A DNA stretch of 64,000 bases from Bacteroidia bacterium (GCA_030427585.1 JAUIBW010000003.1:124001-188000); one strand, 5' to 3'; counted from the stretch's first letter, positions 1 through 8,759 are shown. The notes: generated from the sequence alone by a model not told the origin. Program-made: numbers and translations.

Positions 1-301
1 TCTTAGTAATGGCTATAATACTATCTAAATAGGGTTGTTTATTTTCCTCACTTTTATCCAGACAATAAAGCCTAAAGGCTTGTGCTATTTTTAAAGTATC
101 TAAATTTTTCTTTGCCTTTTCCATATAAACCTTCAAAATCTTTTTTGCTTTTATAGAATCTACATTACGATTTTCTAAAAAAAGATTTTGTAACTCTTTA
201 TAACTTTTTTGCTGTAGTGAATCTGTAGAATGTTGCGCCTTTAATGAGGTTGGGGTAAAAAGAAATTGTAGTAAAAAACAATATATAAAAAACCTATACA
301 T
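1..301 (-). CDS. N-terminal part of a TPR-type regulator (partial)
   Basis: Starts at an ATG at 299-301 on the minus strand and stays open to the window edge, so only about 100 residues are visible. The first ~22 residues form a signal peptide (hydrophobic run YCFLLQFLF, cleavage near LKAQ). The following helical text (DSLQQKSYKELQNLF, then KAKKILKVYMEKAKK) resembles the start of flavobacterial proteins with periplasmic tetratricopeptide repeats ending in an AraC-type helix-turn-helix or a histidine kinase. The C-terminal part that would decide between these lies outside the window. It is divergent from the threonine aldolase gene. The family call is inference from the N-terminal pattern. Confidence 0.55.
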   Translation of the reverse strand, partial: MYRFFIYCFLLQFLFTPTSLKAQHSTDSLQQKSYKELQNLFLENRNVDSIKAKKILKVYMEKAKKNLDTLKIAQAFRLYCLDKSEENKQPYLDSIIAITK

Positions 302-420
302 AATATTTTTTTGAAGGAACATTTATTTTAGAGCGATATGTTGGTGCTATTCACAAAAATAGCATTATTTTTATTGGTCGAGTAGATTGCAATATAAATC
401 ATATAGTATTATATAAAAAA

Positions 421-1464
421 ATGAAAATAGATCTTAGAAGTGATACGATTACCAAACCTACTCCAGAAATGCTTGTTGCTATGATGAGTGCAGAGGTAGG
501 GGATGATGTGTATAAAGAAGACCCTACAGTAAATGCATTAGAGGAAAAAGTAGCACAAATGTTTGGTAAAGATACTGCATTATTTTTCCCTTCGGGGAGT
601 ATGGCAAACCAGGCAGCTATTAAATTGCATACACAACCAGGAGAACAATTGATAGCCGATAAATATGCTCATGTATATAATTATGAAGGAGGAGGTGTTT
701 CTTTTAATAGCGGCGTATCATGCAAATTACTAGATGGCCATAGAGGGATGGTTACAGCAGAGCAGGTAGAAGCAGCGATTAATCCACCAGATTTTTATCA
801 TAGCCCGTTAACCAGTTTGGTTTGCATAGAGAATACGACCAATAAAGGAGGTGGGGCGTGTTATGATTTTGAAGAAATTAAAAAAATAAGACAAGTATGT
901 GATCGACATCATCTTGGATACCATCTGGATGGAGCTCGATTATGGAATGCACTCGTAGCTAAAAATGAAAGAGTAACACAATACGGAGAAGTTTTTGATT
1001 CTATCTCTGTTTGTTTAAGCAAAGGCCTGGGAGCACCAATAGGATCTGTTTTAGTTGGTAATAAGGGGATTATGGAACATGCCATTCGTATCAGAAAAAT
1101 ATTAGGAGGAGGAATGCGCCAATTAGGGTATTTGGCAGCTGCAGGGCTATATGCTATAGAGCATCATATCGACCGATTAGCAGAGGATCACAAAAGAGCC
1201 AAAGAAATTGGAGAAGTATTACAAAAGTTACCTTTTGTAAAACAGGTCGAACCTGTAGATACCAATATAGTTATATTTGTTATTGATGGTGATGATAAAG
1301 AATTTATTGCAGAAATGGCATCAAAAAATGTACATTTTTATGGAATGGGGCAAGGTAAATTAAGACTTGTAACACATTTGGAGTATACTCAGGAAAAACA
1401 TGAATACTTTTTAGAACTACTAACTTCGGTTACTTTGAATAAAAATAAAGCTGCTCATGTATAA
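421..1464 (+). CDS. ltaE: Low-specificity L-threonine aldolase (GntG-type PLP aldolase)
   Basis: PLP-dependent fold-type I enzyme that cleaves L-threonine or L-allo-threonine to glycine and acetaldehyde in the cytosol. The 347-residue length is normal. The N-terminal DLRSDTITKPTPEM motif is the family hallmark; HLDGAR at 168-173 supplies the cofactor Asp170 and Arg173; SKGLGAPIGS carries the Schiff-base Lys201. The start is an ATG with the conserved motif at residue 4, so no other start is likely. It stands alone; the following genes are on the other strand and a hairpin overlaps its 3' end. Related beta-eliminating lyases share the fold, but the N-terminal motif favours threonine aldolase. 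Confidence 0.93.
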   Translation: MKIDLRSDTITKPTPEMLVAMMSAEVGDDVYKEDPTVNALEEKVAQMFGKDTALFFPSGSMANQAAIKLHTQPGEQLIADKYAHVYNYEGGGVSFNSGVSCKLLDGHRGMVTAEQVEAAINPPDFYHSPLTSLVCIENTTNKGGGACYDFEEIKKIRQVCDRHHLGYHLDGARLWNALVAKNERVTQYGEVFDSISVCLSKGLGAPIGSVLVGNKGIMEHAIRIRKILGGGMRQLGYLAAAGLYAIEHHIDRLAEDHKRAKEIGEVLQKLPFVKQVEPVDTNIVIFVIDGDDKEFIAEMASKNVHFYGMGQGKLRLVTHLEYTQEKHEYFLELLTSVTLNKNKAAHV

Positions 1465-1480
1465 TGAACAGCTTTATTTA
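1444..1480 (+). terminator. Hairpin terminator overlapping the ltaE stop
   Basis: A 10-bp perfect stem AATAAAGCTG (1444-1453) / CAGCTTTATT (1469-1478) brackets the stop codon. The T-run is short, so termination efficiency is uncertain. Confidence 0.55.
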
Positions 1481-1495
1481 TAAACACTTAAAAAA

Positions 1496-1816
1496 TTAAA
1501 TTTCTTTAGTATCGGCACCTGGTGCATTTTCTTTAACCGAATTAATGCCATTTTCCATTCCAGATTCAGAAGCATACATCTGACTACTACCTATTACCTG
1601 GCCATTACCTGCTTTTAGGTTAAAATAGAATTTACCATTTTTTGCTGTCTTACGCTCATATCTTCCGTCTTCAGATGCATTTTTTTTAACCGATGCAATT
1701 CCGTTTTCTGCAGCAGATTTACTATTGTAAACTTCGCTACTTAAGATAACTTGTCCGTTTTTAGCCTTTAAGGTAAAATGATAGCTAGACCCTTCCTTAT
1801 TTTTGAGTTCAAACAT
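1496..1816 (-). CDS. DUF1508 (YegP-type) duplicated-domain protein
   Basis: A 106-residue cytosolic protein made of two copies of the ~45-residue DUF1508 unit. The copies read roughly residues 8-47 (YHFTLKAKNGQVILSSEVY) and 60-100 (FYFNLKAGNGQVIGSSQMY), each followed by an A/M-ENGI-xSVK-NA helix. E. coli YegP has the same tandem layout. The biochemical function is unknown; the units are predicted to form a small beta-rich dimer. It is a single-gene unit with no signal peptide or membrane segment. Confidence 0.9.
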   Translation of the reverse strand: MFELKNKEGSSYHFTLKAKNGQVILSSEVYNSKSAAENGIASVKKNASEDGRYERKTAKNGKFYFNLKAGNGQVIGSSQMYASESGMENGINSVKENAPGADTKEI

Positions 1817-1940
1817 ATTGTCAGATTTTAGTTAATTTTTTAGCTTTTGTTAAAATTATAGAATTAAAAGGAGAAAGAAAAATATAAAAATAGCTAACTG
1901 TATTTTTTTTAAGCCCGATACCCATTAATTAATGATATAA

Positions 1941-2264
1941 CTATTTAAATAAATCCATCCCAGGAATATTTGGCATACCTTCTTTAGCAACCGCTGCCAA
2001 TTCTGTTTCATTAACCTGTGTTGCTTTGGCAATAGCTTTATTTAAAGTTAAAATTAAATAATCCTCTAGCTGTTCCTTGTCTTGTAATAGTTGATCAGAT
2101 ATAACAATTTTTTTAACTTCTCTATTTGCGGTGAGTGTAATTGTAAGTAAACCATCAGAGCTTTCTTCATCTACCAAAACAGTATTTAATCTTTCTTTAG
2201 TCTCTTCTACTTTTTGTTGAGTTTCCTTTAATTTACCCATCATCCCCATCAAATCTCCAAACAT
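1941..2264 (-). CDS. YbaB/EbfC family nucleoid-associated protein
   Basis: A 107-residue protein starting [19 protein letters not shown], matching the YbaB/EbfC family (typically 100-110 aa). These proteins dimerise like tweezers and bind DNA without strong sequence preference. An N-terminal helix (residues 5-30), a beta sheet with the [15 protein letters not shown] strand pair, and a C-terminal helix ending in a Met/Pro-rich tail are visible. In many bacteria the gene sits beside dnaX and recR; here it is alone. A promoter-like box lies 29 bp upstream. Confidence 0.92.
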   Translation of the reverse strand: MFGDLMGMMGKLKETQQKVEETKERLNTVLVDEESSDGLLTITLTANREVKKIVISDQLLQDKEQLEDYLILTLNKAIAKATQVNETELAAVAKEGMPNIPGMDLFK

Positions 2265-2292
2265 ATGTATGTGTTTTTAAAATTTATAAATA

Positions 2293-2300
2293 CAAAATTA
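2293..2300 (-). promoter_or_regulatory. -7 box of the YbaB gene
   Basis: The minus strand reads TAATTTTG, matching the Bacteroidota TAnnTTTG -7 consensus, 29 bp before the ATG. No clear -33 element is claimed. Confidence 0.45.
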
Positions 2301-2334
2301 GTACTTTGGTTGTTAATAAACTAACAAGATTATT

Positions 2335-2394
2335 ATGAAAACTTCATTCATTATATTCTTATTATCTCTTATTTTCGCAACTTCTTGTAAATAA
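2335..2394 (+). other. Detached lipoprotein signal peptide in frame with the downstream peptidase
   Basis: An ATG at 2335 opens a 19-residue peptide, MKTSFIIFLLSLIFATSCK, ended by TAA at 2392-2394. It is a complete lipoprotein signal: basic start, hydrophobic core and lipobox ATSC with Cys18. The frame is exactly that of the peptidase starting at 2401 (66 bp = 22 codons later) with no other stop between. This looks like the original export signal of the peptidase cut off by one stop codon. A real nonsense change, a sequencing error, and an intentional cytosolic form are all possible. Confidence 0.75.
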
Positions 2395-2400
2395 AATACC

Positions 2401-4470
2401 ATGATGACATTGGATTCTAAAGTTCAACCTCCTATAGTAGCTAAAAAACCAACAAATCTAGAAAAACATGATGATGTGCGTGTTGATAACTATTTTTGGC
2501 TAAATGATCGTGAAAATCGGGAGGTAATTGATTATTTAGAGCGAGAGAATGCCTATAACGATAAGATGACTGCTCATACAAAGGAGTTTCGGGAACATCT
2601 TTTTGAAGAAATGAAAAGTCGTATCAAAGAGGATGATTCTTCGGTTCCCTATAAATTAAATGGATATTGGTATCTAACCCGTTTTGAAAAAGGAAAGGAT
2701 TATCCTATATATTCTAGAAAAAAAGAAAGCCTTGATGCAGAAGAAGAAATTCTTTTTGATTGTAACAAAGAAGCCAAAGGACATAGTTATTATAGATTAT
2801 CCGGGCTTAGTATCAGCCCGGATAATAAGCTGGCTGCATTTGGTGTAGATACGGTAAGTAGACGTAAATATACCATACGCATAAAAAACCTTGTAACAGG
2901 CGAAATATATCCAGAGACTATAGAAACGACAACTGGTGGAAGTACCTGGGCTACAGATAGTAAAACTTTATTTTATACCAAAAAAGATAATGAAACATTA
3001 CGATCTAATAAGATTTACAGGCATATTCTGGGAACTCCGGTATCAGATGATGTAGAGATTTTTCATGAAAAAGATGATACCTTTTCTACATTTGTATATA
3101 AAACCAAATCTAAAAAATACCTTGTAATAGGGTCAAGTAGTACGTTAACTTCAGAATATAGAATTTTAAGAGCCGATGATCCTACAGGAGAATTTAAAAT
3201 TTTTCAGCCAAGAATAAGAGGAGTAGAGTATGGAATAGCACATTATGGTGATCATTTCTATGTGTTAACCAATGTAGACGAGGCTACTAATTTTAAACTA
3301 ATGAAGGTATCTGAGGAAAATACAACCAAAGAGAACTGGAAAAATGTTATACCACACCGAAAAGATGTTTTGCTTGAGGATATAGAGATTTTTAAAGAGT
3401 ATTTAGTCATTAGTGAACGTAATAATGGTTTAAATAAGATTAATATCAAAAGATGGGATGGTACTGCTGATTATTATCTTCCTTTTGATAATGAAACCTA
3501 TACCGCTTATGTAAGTACAAACCCTGATTTTGATACCAAAAACCTAAGATATTCTTATAATTCTCTTACGACTCCTAATTCTGTAATTGATTTTGATATG
3601 GAATCTAAGGAGAAAGAAGTAAAAAAAGAACAAGAAGTACTTGGGGGTAAGTTTGATAAAAATAATTATGTTTCAGAAAGAGTATGGGCAACAGCCGGTG
3701 ATGGAACTAAGATTCCTATTTCTTTAGTATATAAAAAAGGATTACAAAAAGATAGAAGTAACCCATTATTACAATATGGGTATGGATCATACGGATCAAC
3801 TATAGATCCTTATTTTTCTACGGCTAGATTAAGCTTACTCGATAGAGGATTTATTTATGCCATTGCTCATATAAGAGGAAGTGAATATTTGGGACGATCC
3901 TGGTATGAAGATGGAAAACTTCTTAAAAAGAAAAATACGTTTACAGATTTTATTGATTGTTCAAAATTTTTAATAGTACAAGGATATACTTCTGCCAATC
4001 ATTTATATGCTATGGGAGGTTCTGCAGGAGGGTTATTGATGGGAGCAATAGTAAATATGGCTCCAGAATTATATAATGGTGTGATAGCATCGGTACCTTT
4101 TGTAGATGTGGTAAGTACAATGCTTGATGATAGTATCCCTTTGACTACAGGAGAATACGATGAATGGGGTAATCCTAACAAAAAAGAATATTATACATAT
4201 ATGAAGTCATATTCTCCTTATGATAATGTTGTAGCTCAGGAATATCCAAATATGTTAGTAACTACAGGTTTACATGATTCTCAAGTACAATATTGGGAAC
4301 CAGCAAAATGGGTAGCAAAATTAAGAGAGTTAAAGACTGATAAGAATTTATTAGTATTGCATACTAATATGAAAGCCGGACACGGAGGAGCCTCAGGAAG
4401 ATTTGAAGCACTTAAAGAAGTAGCAGAAGAGTACGCCTTTTTATTAGATTTAGAAGGTATCCAAGAGTAA
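2401..4470 (+). CDS. ptrB: S9A prolyl oligopeptidase, oligopeptidase B type
   Basis: Serine peptidase that cuts short peptides, in this subfamily after Lys or Arg. It is 689 residues, close to E. coli PtrB. A seven-bladed propeller occupies about residues 70-400 and the alpha/beta-hydrolase domain residues 420-689. The catalytic triad is Ser541 in MGGSAGG, Asp626 in TGLHDSQV and His661 in AGHGG; the segment after the Ser (SIPLTTGEYDEWGNP) is diagnostic of oligopeptidase B. The protein begins MMTLDSK, so as written it would be cytosolic; an in-frame lipoprotein signal peptide lies directly upstream behind a TAA stop. Relatives in this order often carry such a signal, so the 5' end deserves checking. 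Confidence 0.9.
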   Translation: MMTLDSKVQPPIVAKKPTNLEKHDDVRVDNYFWLNDRENREVIDYLERENAYNDKMTAHTKEFREHLFEEMKSRIKEDDSSVPYKLNGYWYLTRFEKGKDYPIYSRKKESLDAEEEILFDCNKEAKGHSYYRLSGLSISPDNKLAAFGVDTVSRRKYTIRIKNLVTGEIYPETIETTTGGSTWATDSKTLFYTKKDNETLRSNKIYRHILGTPVSDDVEIFHEKDDTFSTFVYKTKSKKYLVIGSSSTLTSEYRILRADDPTGEFKIFQPRIRGVEYGIAHYGDHFYVLTNVDEATNFKLMKVSEENTTKENWKNVIPHRKDVLLEDIEIFKEYLVISERNNGLNKINIKRWDGTADYYLPFDNETYTAYVSTNPDFDTKNLRYSYNSLTTPNSVIDFDMESKEKEVKKEQEVLGGKFDKNNYVSERVWATAGDGTKIPISLVYKKGLQKDRSNPLLQYGYGSYGSTIDPYFSTARLSLLDRGFIYAIAHIRGSEYLGRSWYEDGKLLKKKNTFTDFIDCSKFLIVQGYTSANHLYAMGGSAGGLLMGAIVNMAPELYNGVIASVPFVDVVSTMLDDSIPLTTGEYDEWGNPNKKEYYTYMKSYSPYDNVVAQEYPNMLVTTGLHDSQVQYWEPAKWVAKLRELKTDKNLLVLHTNMKAGHGGASGRFEALKEVAEEYAFLLDLEGIQE

Positions 4471-4556
4471 TTAAAAAAAATAATGTAACTTCGTACCGTT
4501 TTTGTAACAGTTAGTGGACCCCCATTTTATTCCACAAATCTGTAAAACACAATTAT

Positions 4557-5597
4557 ATGAGAGAAGATATTAGGGCTTATAATAATGTTTTAGAGCTTAT
4601 TGGCGATACCCCGCTTATAAAACTAAACAGAATTATGAAAGACTTTCCGGGAAATTACTATGCAAAAGTAGAATCTTTTAACCCGGGACACTCCACCAAA
4701 GATAGAATTGCACTTTATATTATAGAAGAAGCAGAAAGAAAAGGTATTCTTAAACCTGGTGATACCATTATTGAAACAACAAGTGGTAATACAGGTTTTA
4801 GTTTAGCAATGGTTAGCGTGATCAAAGGCTACGATTGCATTCTTGCTGTTAGTTCTAAGTCCTCTAAGGATAAGATAGCAATGCTTAAAAATATGGGAGC
4901 AAAGGTATATGTATGCCCAGCCCATGTAAGTGCAGATGATCCGAGATCTTATTACCAGGTAGCAAAAAGACTTCATGAAGAAATAAAAGGATCTGTATAT
5001 ATAAATCAATATTTTAATGAACTAAATATTGATGCTCATTATAATTCTACAGGACCAGAAATTTGGGAGCAAACCAATGGTAAGCTTACACATTTTATAG
5101 CATGTTGCGGAACCGGAGGGACTATCTCTGGTACAGCAAGGTTTTTGAAAGAAAAAAATAGTAATGTACGTGTTTTGGGCGTCGATGCCTATGGGTCGGT
5201 TTTAAAGAAATATCATGAAACCAGAGAGTTTGACGAAGAAGAAATATATCCTTATAGAATTGAAGGTTTAGGTAAAAACCTAATACCTACAGCAACAGAT
5301 TTTGATGTTATTGATAAATTTGAAAAAGTAAGTGACGAAGATAGTGCACATACAGCTAGAGAATTAGTAAAAAAAGAAGGACTGTTTTTGGGATATACAA
5401 GTGGAGCAGCTATACAAGGTGTAAAGCAACTTGCAGAGCAAGGTGAGTTTAATGAAAACAGTAATGTTATTGTTATCCTTCCTGATCATGGATCACGATA
5501 TATGAGTAAAGTATTTAGTGATGATTGGATGACAGAACAAGGATTTTTTGATAGCAAAAATGAAATTGACGCAACAAAGGTACAATTCGTTAAATAA
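4557..5597 (+). CDS. Cysteine-synthase-like PLP enzyme, probable cysteate synthase (CapA/SulA-like)
   Basis: Fold-type II PLP enzyme of 346 residues. Lys48 in NPGHSTKDR is the Schiff-base lysine, SGNTG at 76-80 binds the substrate carboxylate, and GTGGTISG binds the cofactor phosphate. Motifs alone would give cysteine synthase (O-acetylserine + sulfide). The next gene is a serine-palmitoyltransferase-like acyltransferase, and in capnine sulfonolipid synthesis a cysteine-synthase-like enzyme makes L-cysteate from phosphoserine and sulfite for exactly such an acyltransferase. The cysteate assignment rests on that neighbour and known pathway, not on residues visible here. A hairpin terminator follows, so the pair is not strictly one transcript. 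Confidence 0.75.
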   Translation: MREDIRAYNNVLELIGDTPLIKLNRIMKDFPGNYYAKVESFNPGHSTKDRIALYIIEEAERKGILKPGDTIIETTSGNTGFSLAMVSVIKGYDCILAVSSKSSKDKIAMLKNMGAKVYVCPAHVSADDPRSYYQVAKRLHEEIKGSVYINQYFNELNIDAHYNSTGPEIWEQTNGKLTHFIACCGTGGTISGTARFLKEKNSNVRVLGVDAYGSVLKKYHETREFDEEEIYPYRIEGLGKNLIPTATDFDVIDKFEKVSDEDSAHTARELVKKEGLFLGYTSGAAIQGVKQLAEQGEFNENSNVIVILPDHGSRYMSKVFSDDWMTEQGFFDSKNEIDATKVQFVK

Positions 5598-5620
5598 AAA
5601 AATATAATATAAAATGATAA

Positions 5621-5649
5621 GCATCCCGATATTTTCGGGATGTTTTTTT
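5621..5649 (+). terminator. Rho-independent terminator
   Basis: Stem CATCCCGA (5622-5629) / TCGGGATG (5635-5642), 5-nt loop, then a run of seven T. Confidence 0.9.
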
Positions 5650-5756
5650 AATATAGTTTTCATAATATGGTTTTTATTTCCCTAATTGTTGATATCAATT
5701 TTATTTATTAAATTAGAGAAAATCATTAAAATATTTATGGATCATTGTGGAGTAGA

Positions 5757-5789
5757 TTTTATAAAGTGTTAAAATAACACTTTATAAAA
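5757..5789. promoter_or_regulatory. 14-bp perfect inverted repeat upstream of the acyltransferase gene
   Basis: TTTTATAAAGTGTT (5757-5770) and its exact complement (5776-5789) are separated by five bases. There is no T-run and it lies 77 bp before the next start and about 40 bp before the -7 box, so a regulator site or 5' structure is more likely than a terminator. No regulator can be named. Confidence 0.5.
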
Positions 5790-5829
5790 GTGAAATTAAA
5801 TATAATTATGTCATCAAATCAATTTTCCG

Positions 5830-5837
5830 TATTTTCG
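5830..5837 (+). promoter_or_regulatory. -7 box of the acyltransferase gene
   Basis: TATTTTCG, one base off TAnnTTTG, followed by GCACAC and the start codon 29 bp later. It supports independent transcription after the terminator at 5621-5649. Confidence 0.5.
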
Positions 5838-5866
5838 CACACTTATAAGAAACAATTTTTTGATAA

Positions 5867-7126
5867 ATGAGAGATTTATTTGATAAGATTTATAAAGACA
5901 AAGGGCCATTAGGAAAGTGGGCAGATCAAGCAGAAGGATATTTTGTTTTTCCTAAACTAGAAGGACCTATATCAAATAGAATGAGGTTTCAAGGGAGAGA
6001 AGTAATTACCTGGAGTATCAATGACTATTTGGGATTAGCAAATAAAGAAGAAATCCGAAAGGTAGATGCAGAGGCAGCAGCAGCTTATGGATCTGCATAT
6101 CCAATGGGAGCCAGGATGATGAGTGGGCATACAGATCTTCATGAACAATTACAAGATGAATTAGCAGAGTTTGTCGATAAAGAGGCAGCATATTTATTAA
6201 ATTTTGGATACCAGGGAATGGTTTCTACAATTGATGCACTGGTAAGTAAAGATGATATCATTGTATATGATGTAGATGCACATGCTTGTATTATTGATGG
6301 AGTACGATTGCATCAAGGGCAGCGATATACATATCGACATAACAATATAGAAAGTATTGATAAAAACTTGATGAGAGCCACAAAAATGGCACAAAAGACT
6401 GGAGGTGGAATTTTACTGATTTCTGAAGGTGTTTTTGGGATGAGAGGAGAGCAAGGAAGATTAAAAGAAATTGTAGCTTTAAAAGAAAAGTATAATTTTA
6501 GATTGTTTGTTGATGATGCACACGGATTTGGTACATTAGGAGCAACAGGAGCAGGAACAGGTGAGGAGCAAGGTGTTCAGGATCAGATCGATGTGTATTT
6601 TGCTACGTTTGCAAAATCTATGGCGAGTACAGGAGCATTTATTGCAGCAGATCAAGAAATTATAGATTATTTAAAATACAATTTGCGCTCTCAGATGTTT
6701 GCAAAATCATTGCAAATGCAATTAGTAGTAGGAGCTCTTAAGCGTTTAGATATGCTTAGAACAATGCCCGAATTAAAAGCTAAGTTATGGCAGAATGTTA
6801 ATACTTTGCAGAACGGACTTAGAGAAAGAGGTTTTGATTTAGGAACTACTCAGAGTTGTGTAACACCAGTGTATCTAAAAGGAAGTATTCCTGAAGCTAT
6901 GGCTCTGGTGAAAGATCTTAGAGAAAATTATGGAATTTTCTGCTCTATTGTAGTATATCCGGTTATACCAAAAGGACTTATATTATTAAGATTAATACCT
7001 ACAGCTTCTCATACCTTAGAAGATATAGAAGAAACACTTAATGCATTTTCTGCTATACGAGAACGATTAGAAAACGGAACTTATAAACGTATGTCTGCTG
7101 CAGTTGCTGCTGCAATGGGTGAATAA
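5867..7126 (+). CDS. Alpha-oxoamine synthase, probable cysteate C-acyltransferase (CapB/SulB-like)
   Basis: A 419-residue fold-type I PLP enzyme of the KBL/serine palmitoyltransferase family, which condenses an amino acid with an acyl-CoA or acyl-ACP and releases CO2. Visible landmarks are WSINDYLGLA near 44-53, the glycine-rich MGARMMSGHT, VDDAHGFGTLG holding the cofactor Asp, and Lys250 in ATFAKSMAS as Schiff-base lysine. Together with the preceding cysteine-synthase-like gene it fits the sulfonolipid pathway: cysteate + fatty acyl donor to 3-ketocapnine. Serine palmitoyltransferase (sphingolipids) or 2-amino-3-ketobutyrate CoA ligase are the alternatives; no threonine dehydrogenase lies nearby. 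It is soluble and cytosolic, and a strong terminator follows. Confidence 0.8.
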   Translation: MRDLFDKIYKDKGPLGKWADQAEGYFVFPKLEGPISNRMRFQGREVITWSINDYLGLANKEEIRKVDAEAAAAYGSAYPMGARMMSGHTDLHEQLQDELAEFVDKEAAYLLNFGYQGMVSTIDALVSKDDIIVYDVDAHACIIDGVRLHQGQRYTYRHNNIESIDKNLMRATKMAQKTGGGILLISEGVFGMRGEQGRLKEIVALKEKYNFRLFVDDAHGFGTLGATGAGTGEEQGVQDQIDVYFATFAKSMASTGAFIAADQEIIDYLKYNLRSQMFAKSLQMQLVVGALKRLDMLRTMPELKAKLWQNVNTLQNGLRERGFDLGTTQSCVTPVYLKGSIPEAMALVKDLRENYGIFCSIVVYPVIPKGLILLRLIPTASHTLEDIEETLNAFSAIRERLENGTYKRMSAAVAAAMGE

Positions 7127-7148
7127 GTTGCTTACATAATAATATATA

Positions 7149-7183
7149 AAAAATCCGCTAAGAATAATTAGCGGATTTTTTTA
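7149..7183. terminator. Rho-independent terminator
   Basis: Stem AAATCCGCTAA / TTAGCGGATTT with a 5-nt GAATA-type loop and T-runs on both strands, so it can serve the acyltransferase gene and the small minus-strand peptide gene. Confidence 0.88.
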
Positions 7184-7215
7184 TTTTAAAAAGTTAATTC
7201 TTAGTAGATGTTGTA

Positions 7216-7383
7216 TTAACAGGGGTCATATAAAACAGATGCAGGGTCAAAACAGCCATATCCGCAACAGAAAAAATGTGCTGGACAAACTCTACAATAA
7301 CCTTCCTCGCCTCCATTAATTTTTTTCTTTTGTTGATTGTTTAATTTTTTAACTCCGTTTACATTCAAAATGTTTTTTAACAT
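7216..7383 (-). CDS. Cysteine-rich double-glycine-leader peptide (bacteriocin-like)
   Basis: A 55-codon gene. The product starts MLKNILNVNGVKKLNNQQKK and continues KINGG, a typical double-glycine leader of 25 residues as removed by C39-type peptidase/ABC exporters. The 30-residue core has six cysteines (C30, C33, C39, C40, C44, C55), is rich in Gly/Tyr/Phe and has no lysine. Flavobacteria carry many such short leader peptides of mostly unknown role, often called bacteriocin-type signal-sequence proteins. No exporter, radical SAM or lanthipeptide enzyme is in the window, so it is an orphan precursor here. It is transcribed toward the shared terminator at 7149-7183. Confidence 0.75.
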   Translation of the reverse strand: MLKNILNVNGVKKLNNQQKKKINGGEEGYCRVCPAHFFCCGYGCFDPASVLYDPC

Positions 7384-7620
7384 GATTAATAAGGTTTTAA
7401 GAATTTAAAAATTCTGATTTTTTTAAAGACACTCAGACTTTATGTCAAAGTTTTATAACTACTTATTATTAGCAGAAATGTTGGTTTCTTATAAAAATAG
7501 ACAAAACCTAAAAGGAAAATGTAAACTGTAGGTTATTTAACGATGTATTAATAACCTTAAATATAAAATTAAGAAAGACTTTTTTTATTAAAATCAATAA
7601 TGAATGAAAAACCAAAAAAA

Positions 7621-8739
7621 TTAAATACTTTTTCTAAACGTTCGTCTCATCTTATGTTGTTCATGCTCATAACCATTCCAGAGGGCTTGGATTGCTTTAT
7701 TTTCTTCAAGTTCTGGATTAGTTTCTACAACTTCAATCCCATTACGTAAAAAAGCTTCATTCATTTCTTTAAAAATAAGGGCAGTCACTCCTTTATTTTG
7801 GTACTCTGGATCAACTCCTATAAGATAAAAAGCTGCTGTGTCATTTCTACGTTGTGCTTTTAGGATATGTAGAAATCTTAGAGGATAGACTTTACCGTTC
7901 ATTTTTTTCAAAGCTTTAGAAAATGAGGGCATTACAATTGAAAAAGCGATAAGTTTACCTGTTTTATCTGCAATACAGGTAATATATTCAGGATTTAGAT
8001 AGGGTAAGTATTTTTTCTTATACATATCTATCTGGTATTGCTGTATAGGAACAAAAGTTTGTAAGCTGCTATAGGTTTTGTTTAGCAGATCAAACATATC
8101 ATCTGCATACTGAAGTATTTCTTTACTTTTATTGAATTTAAGGATCTTAAGCTGATAGCGTTCCTTAATTACCTGAGCAAATTTTATGACCTTTTCTTTT
8201 GTTTTTTTCGGAACTCTTATTTTGTATTCTACCCATGTAGCTGCCGGTTCAAAGTTAAGCTGCTCCATATGTTTTGAATAGTAAGGGTAATTGTACCAAG
8301 TAATCATGGTATTTAACTCTTCGAATCCTTTAATTAGAATTCCTGCTTTATCCATATTCGAAAAACCTACAGGCCCTTCCATGTATTCTAAACCATGCTG
8401 AGTACCGTATTCTGAAACTTTTTCTAATAACGCTTTGGTTACTTCAATGTCATCAATCACATCAAACCATCCAAAACGTACTTTAGGTTTTTTTTGTTCG
8501 TTTACTTCAATCCAATTTATAATTGCAGCGATTCTTCCTACTATGGTATCGCCTTTGTAAGCCAAGAAATATTTTGCATCAGAGTTTCTAAAAACAGGAT
8601 TCTTCTTTGGATTCATCACATCTACTTCTTCTTTGATAATAGAAGGAACATAGTATGGGGAATCTTTATATAATTCAAAAGGAAATTTAACAAATGTTAT
8701 TAAATCTCCTTTTGAAGTAATTTCTTTAATCGTAATCAT
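7621..8739 (-). CDS. GNAT-fold acyltransferase-like protein, unknown substrate
   Basis: A 372-residue cytosolic protein. The N-terminal half (FELYKDSPYYVPSIIKEE, then FLAYKGDTIVGRIAAIIN) and the C-terminal half (FYLIGVDPEYQNKGVTALIF, followed by an amphipathic helix) each look like a GNAT unit; the Q/R-x-x-G-x-G/A acetyl-CoA loop is seen as QNKGVT in the second. Close relatives are common in Bacteroidota as conserved hypothetical proteins. The substrate cannot be read from sequence. It is monocistronic with its own promoter box 21 bp upstream. Confidence 0.7.
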   Translation of the reverse strand: MITIKEITSKGDLITFVKFPFELYKDSPYYVPSIIKEEVDVMNPKKNPVFRNSDAKYFLAYKGDTIVGRIAAIINWIEVNEQKKPKVRFGWFDVIDDIEVTKALLEKVSEYGTQHGLEYMEGPVGFSNMDKAGILIKGFEELNTMITWYNYPYYSKHMEQLNFEPAATWVEYKIRVPKKTKEKVIKFAQVIKERYQLKILKFNKSKEILQYADDMFDLLNKTYSSLQTFVPIQQYQIDMYKKKYLPYLNPEYITCIADKTGKLIAFSIVMPSFSKALKKMNGKVYPLRFLHILKAQRRNDTAAFYLIGVDPEYQNKGVTALIFKEMNEAFLRNGIEVVETNPELEENKAIQALWNGYEHEQHKMRRTFRKSI

Positions 8740-8759
8740 ATATCATCTCTAATTCATCA

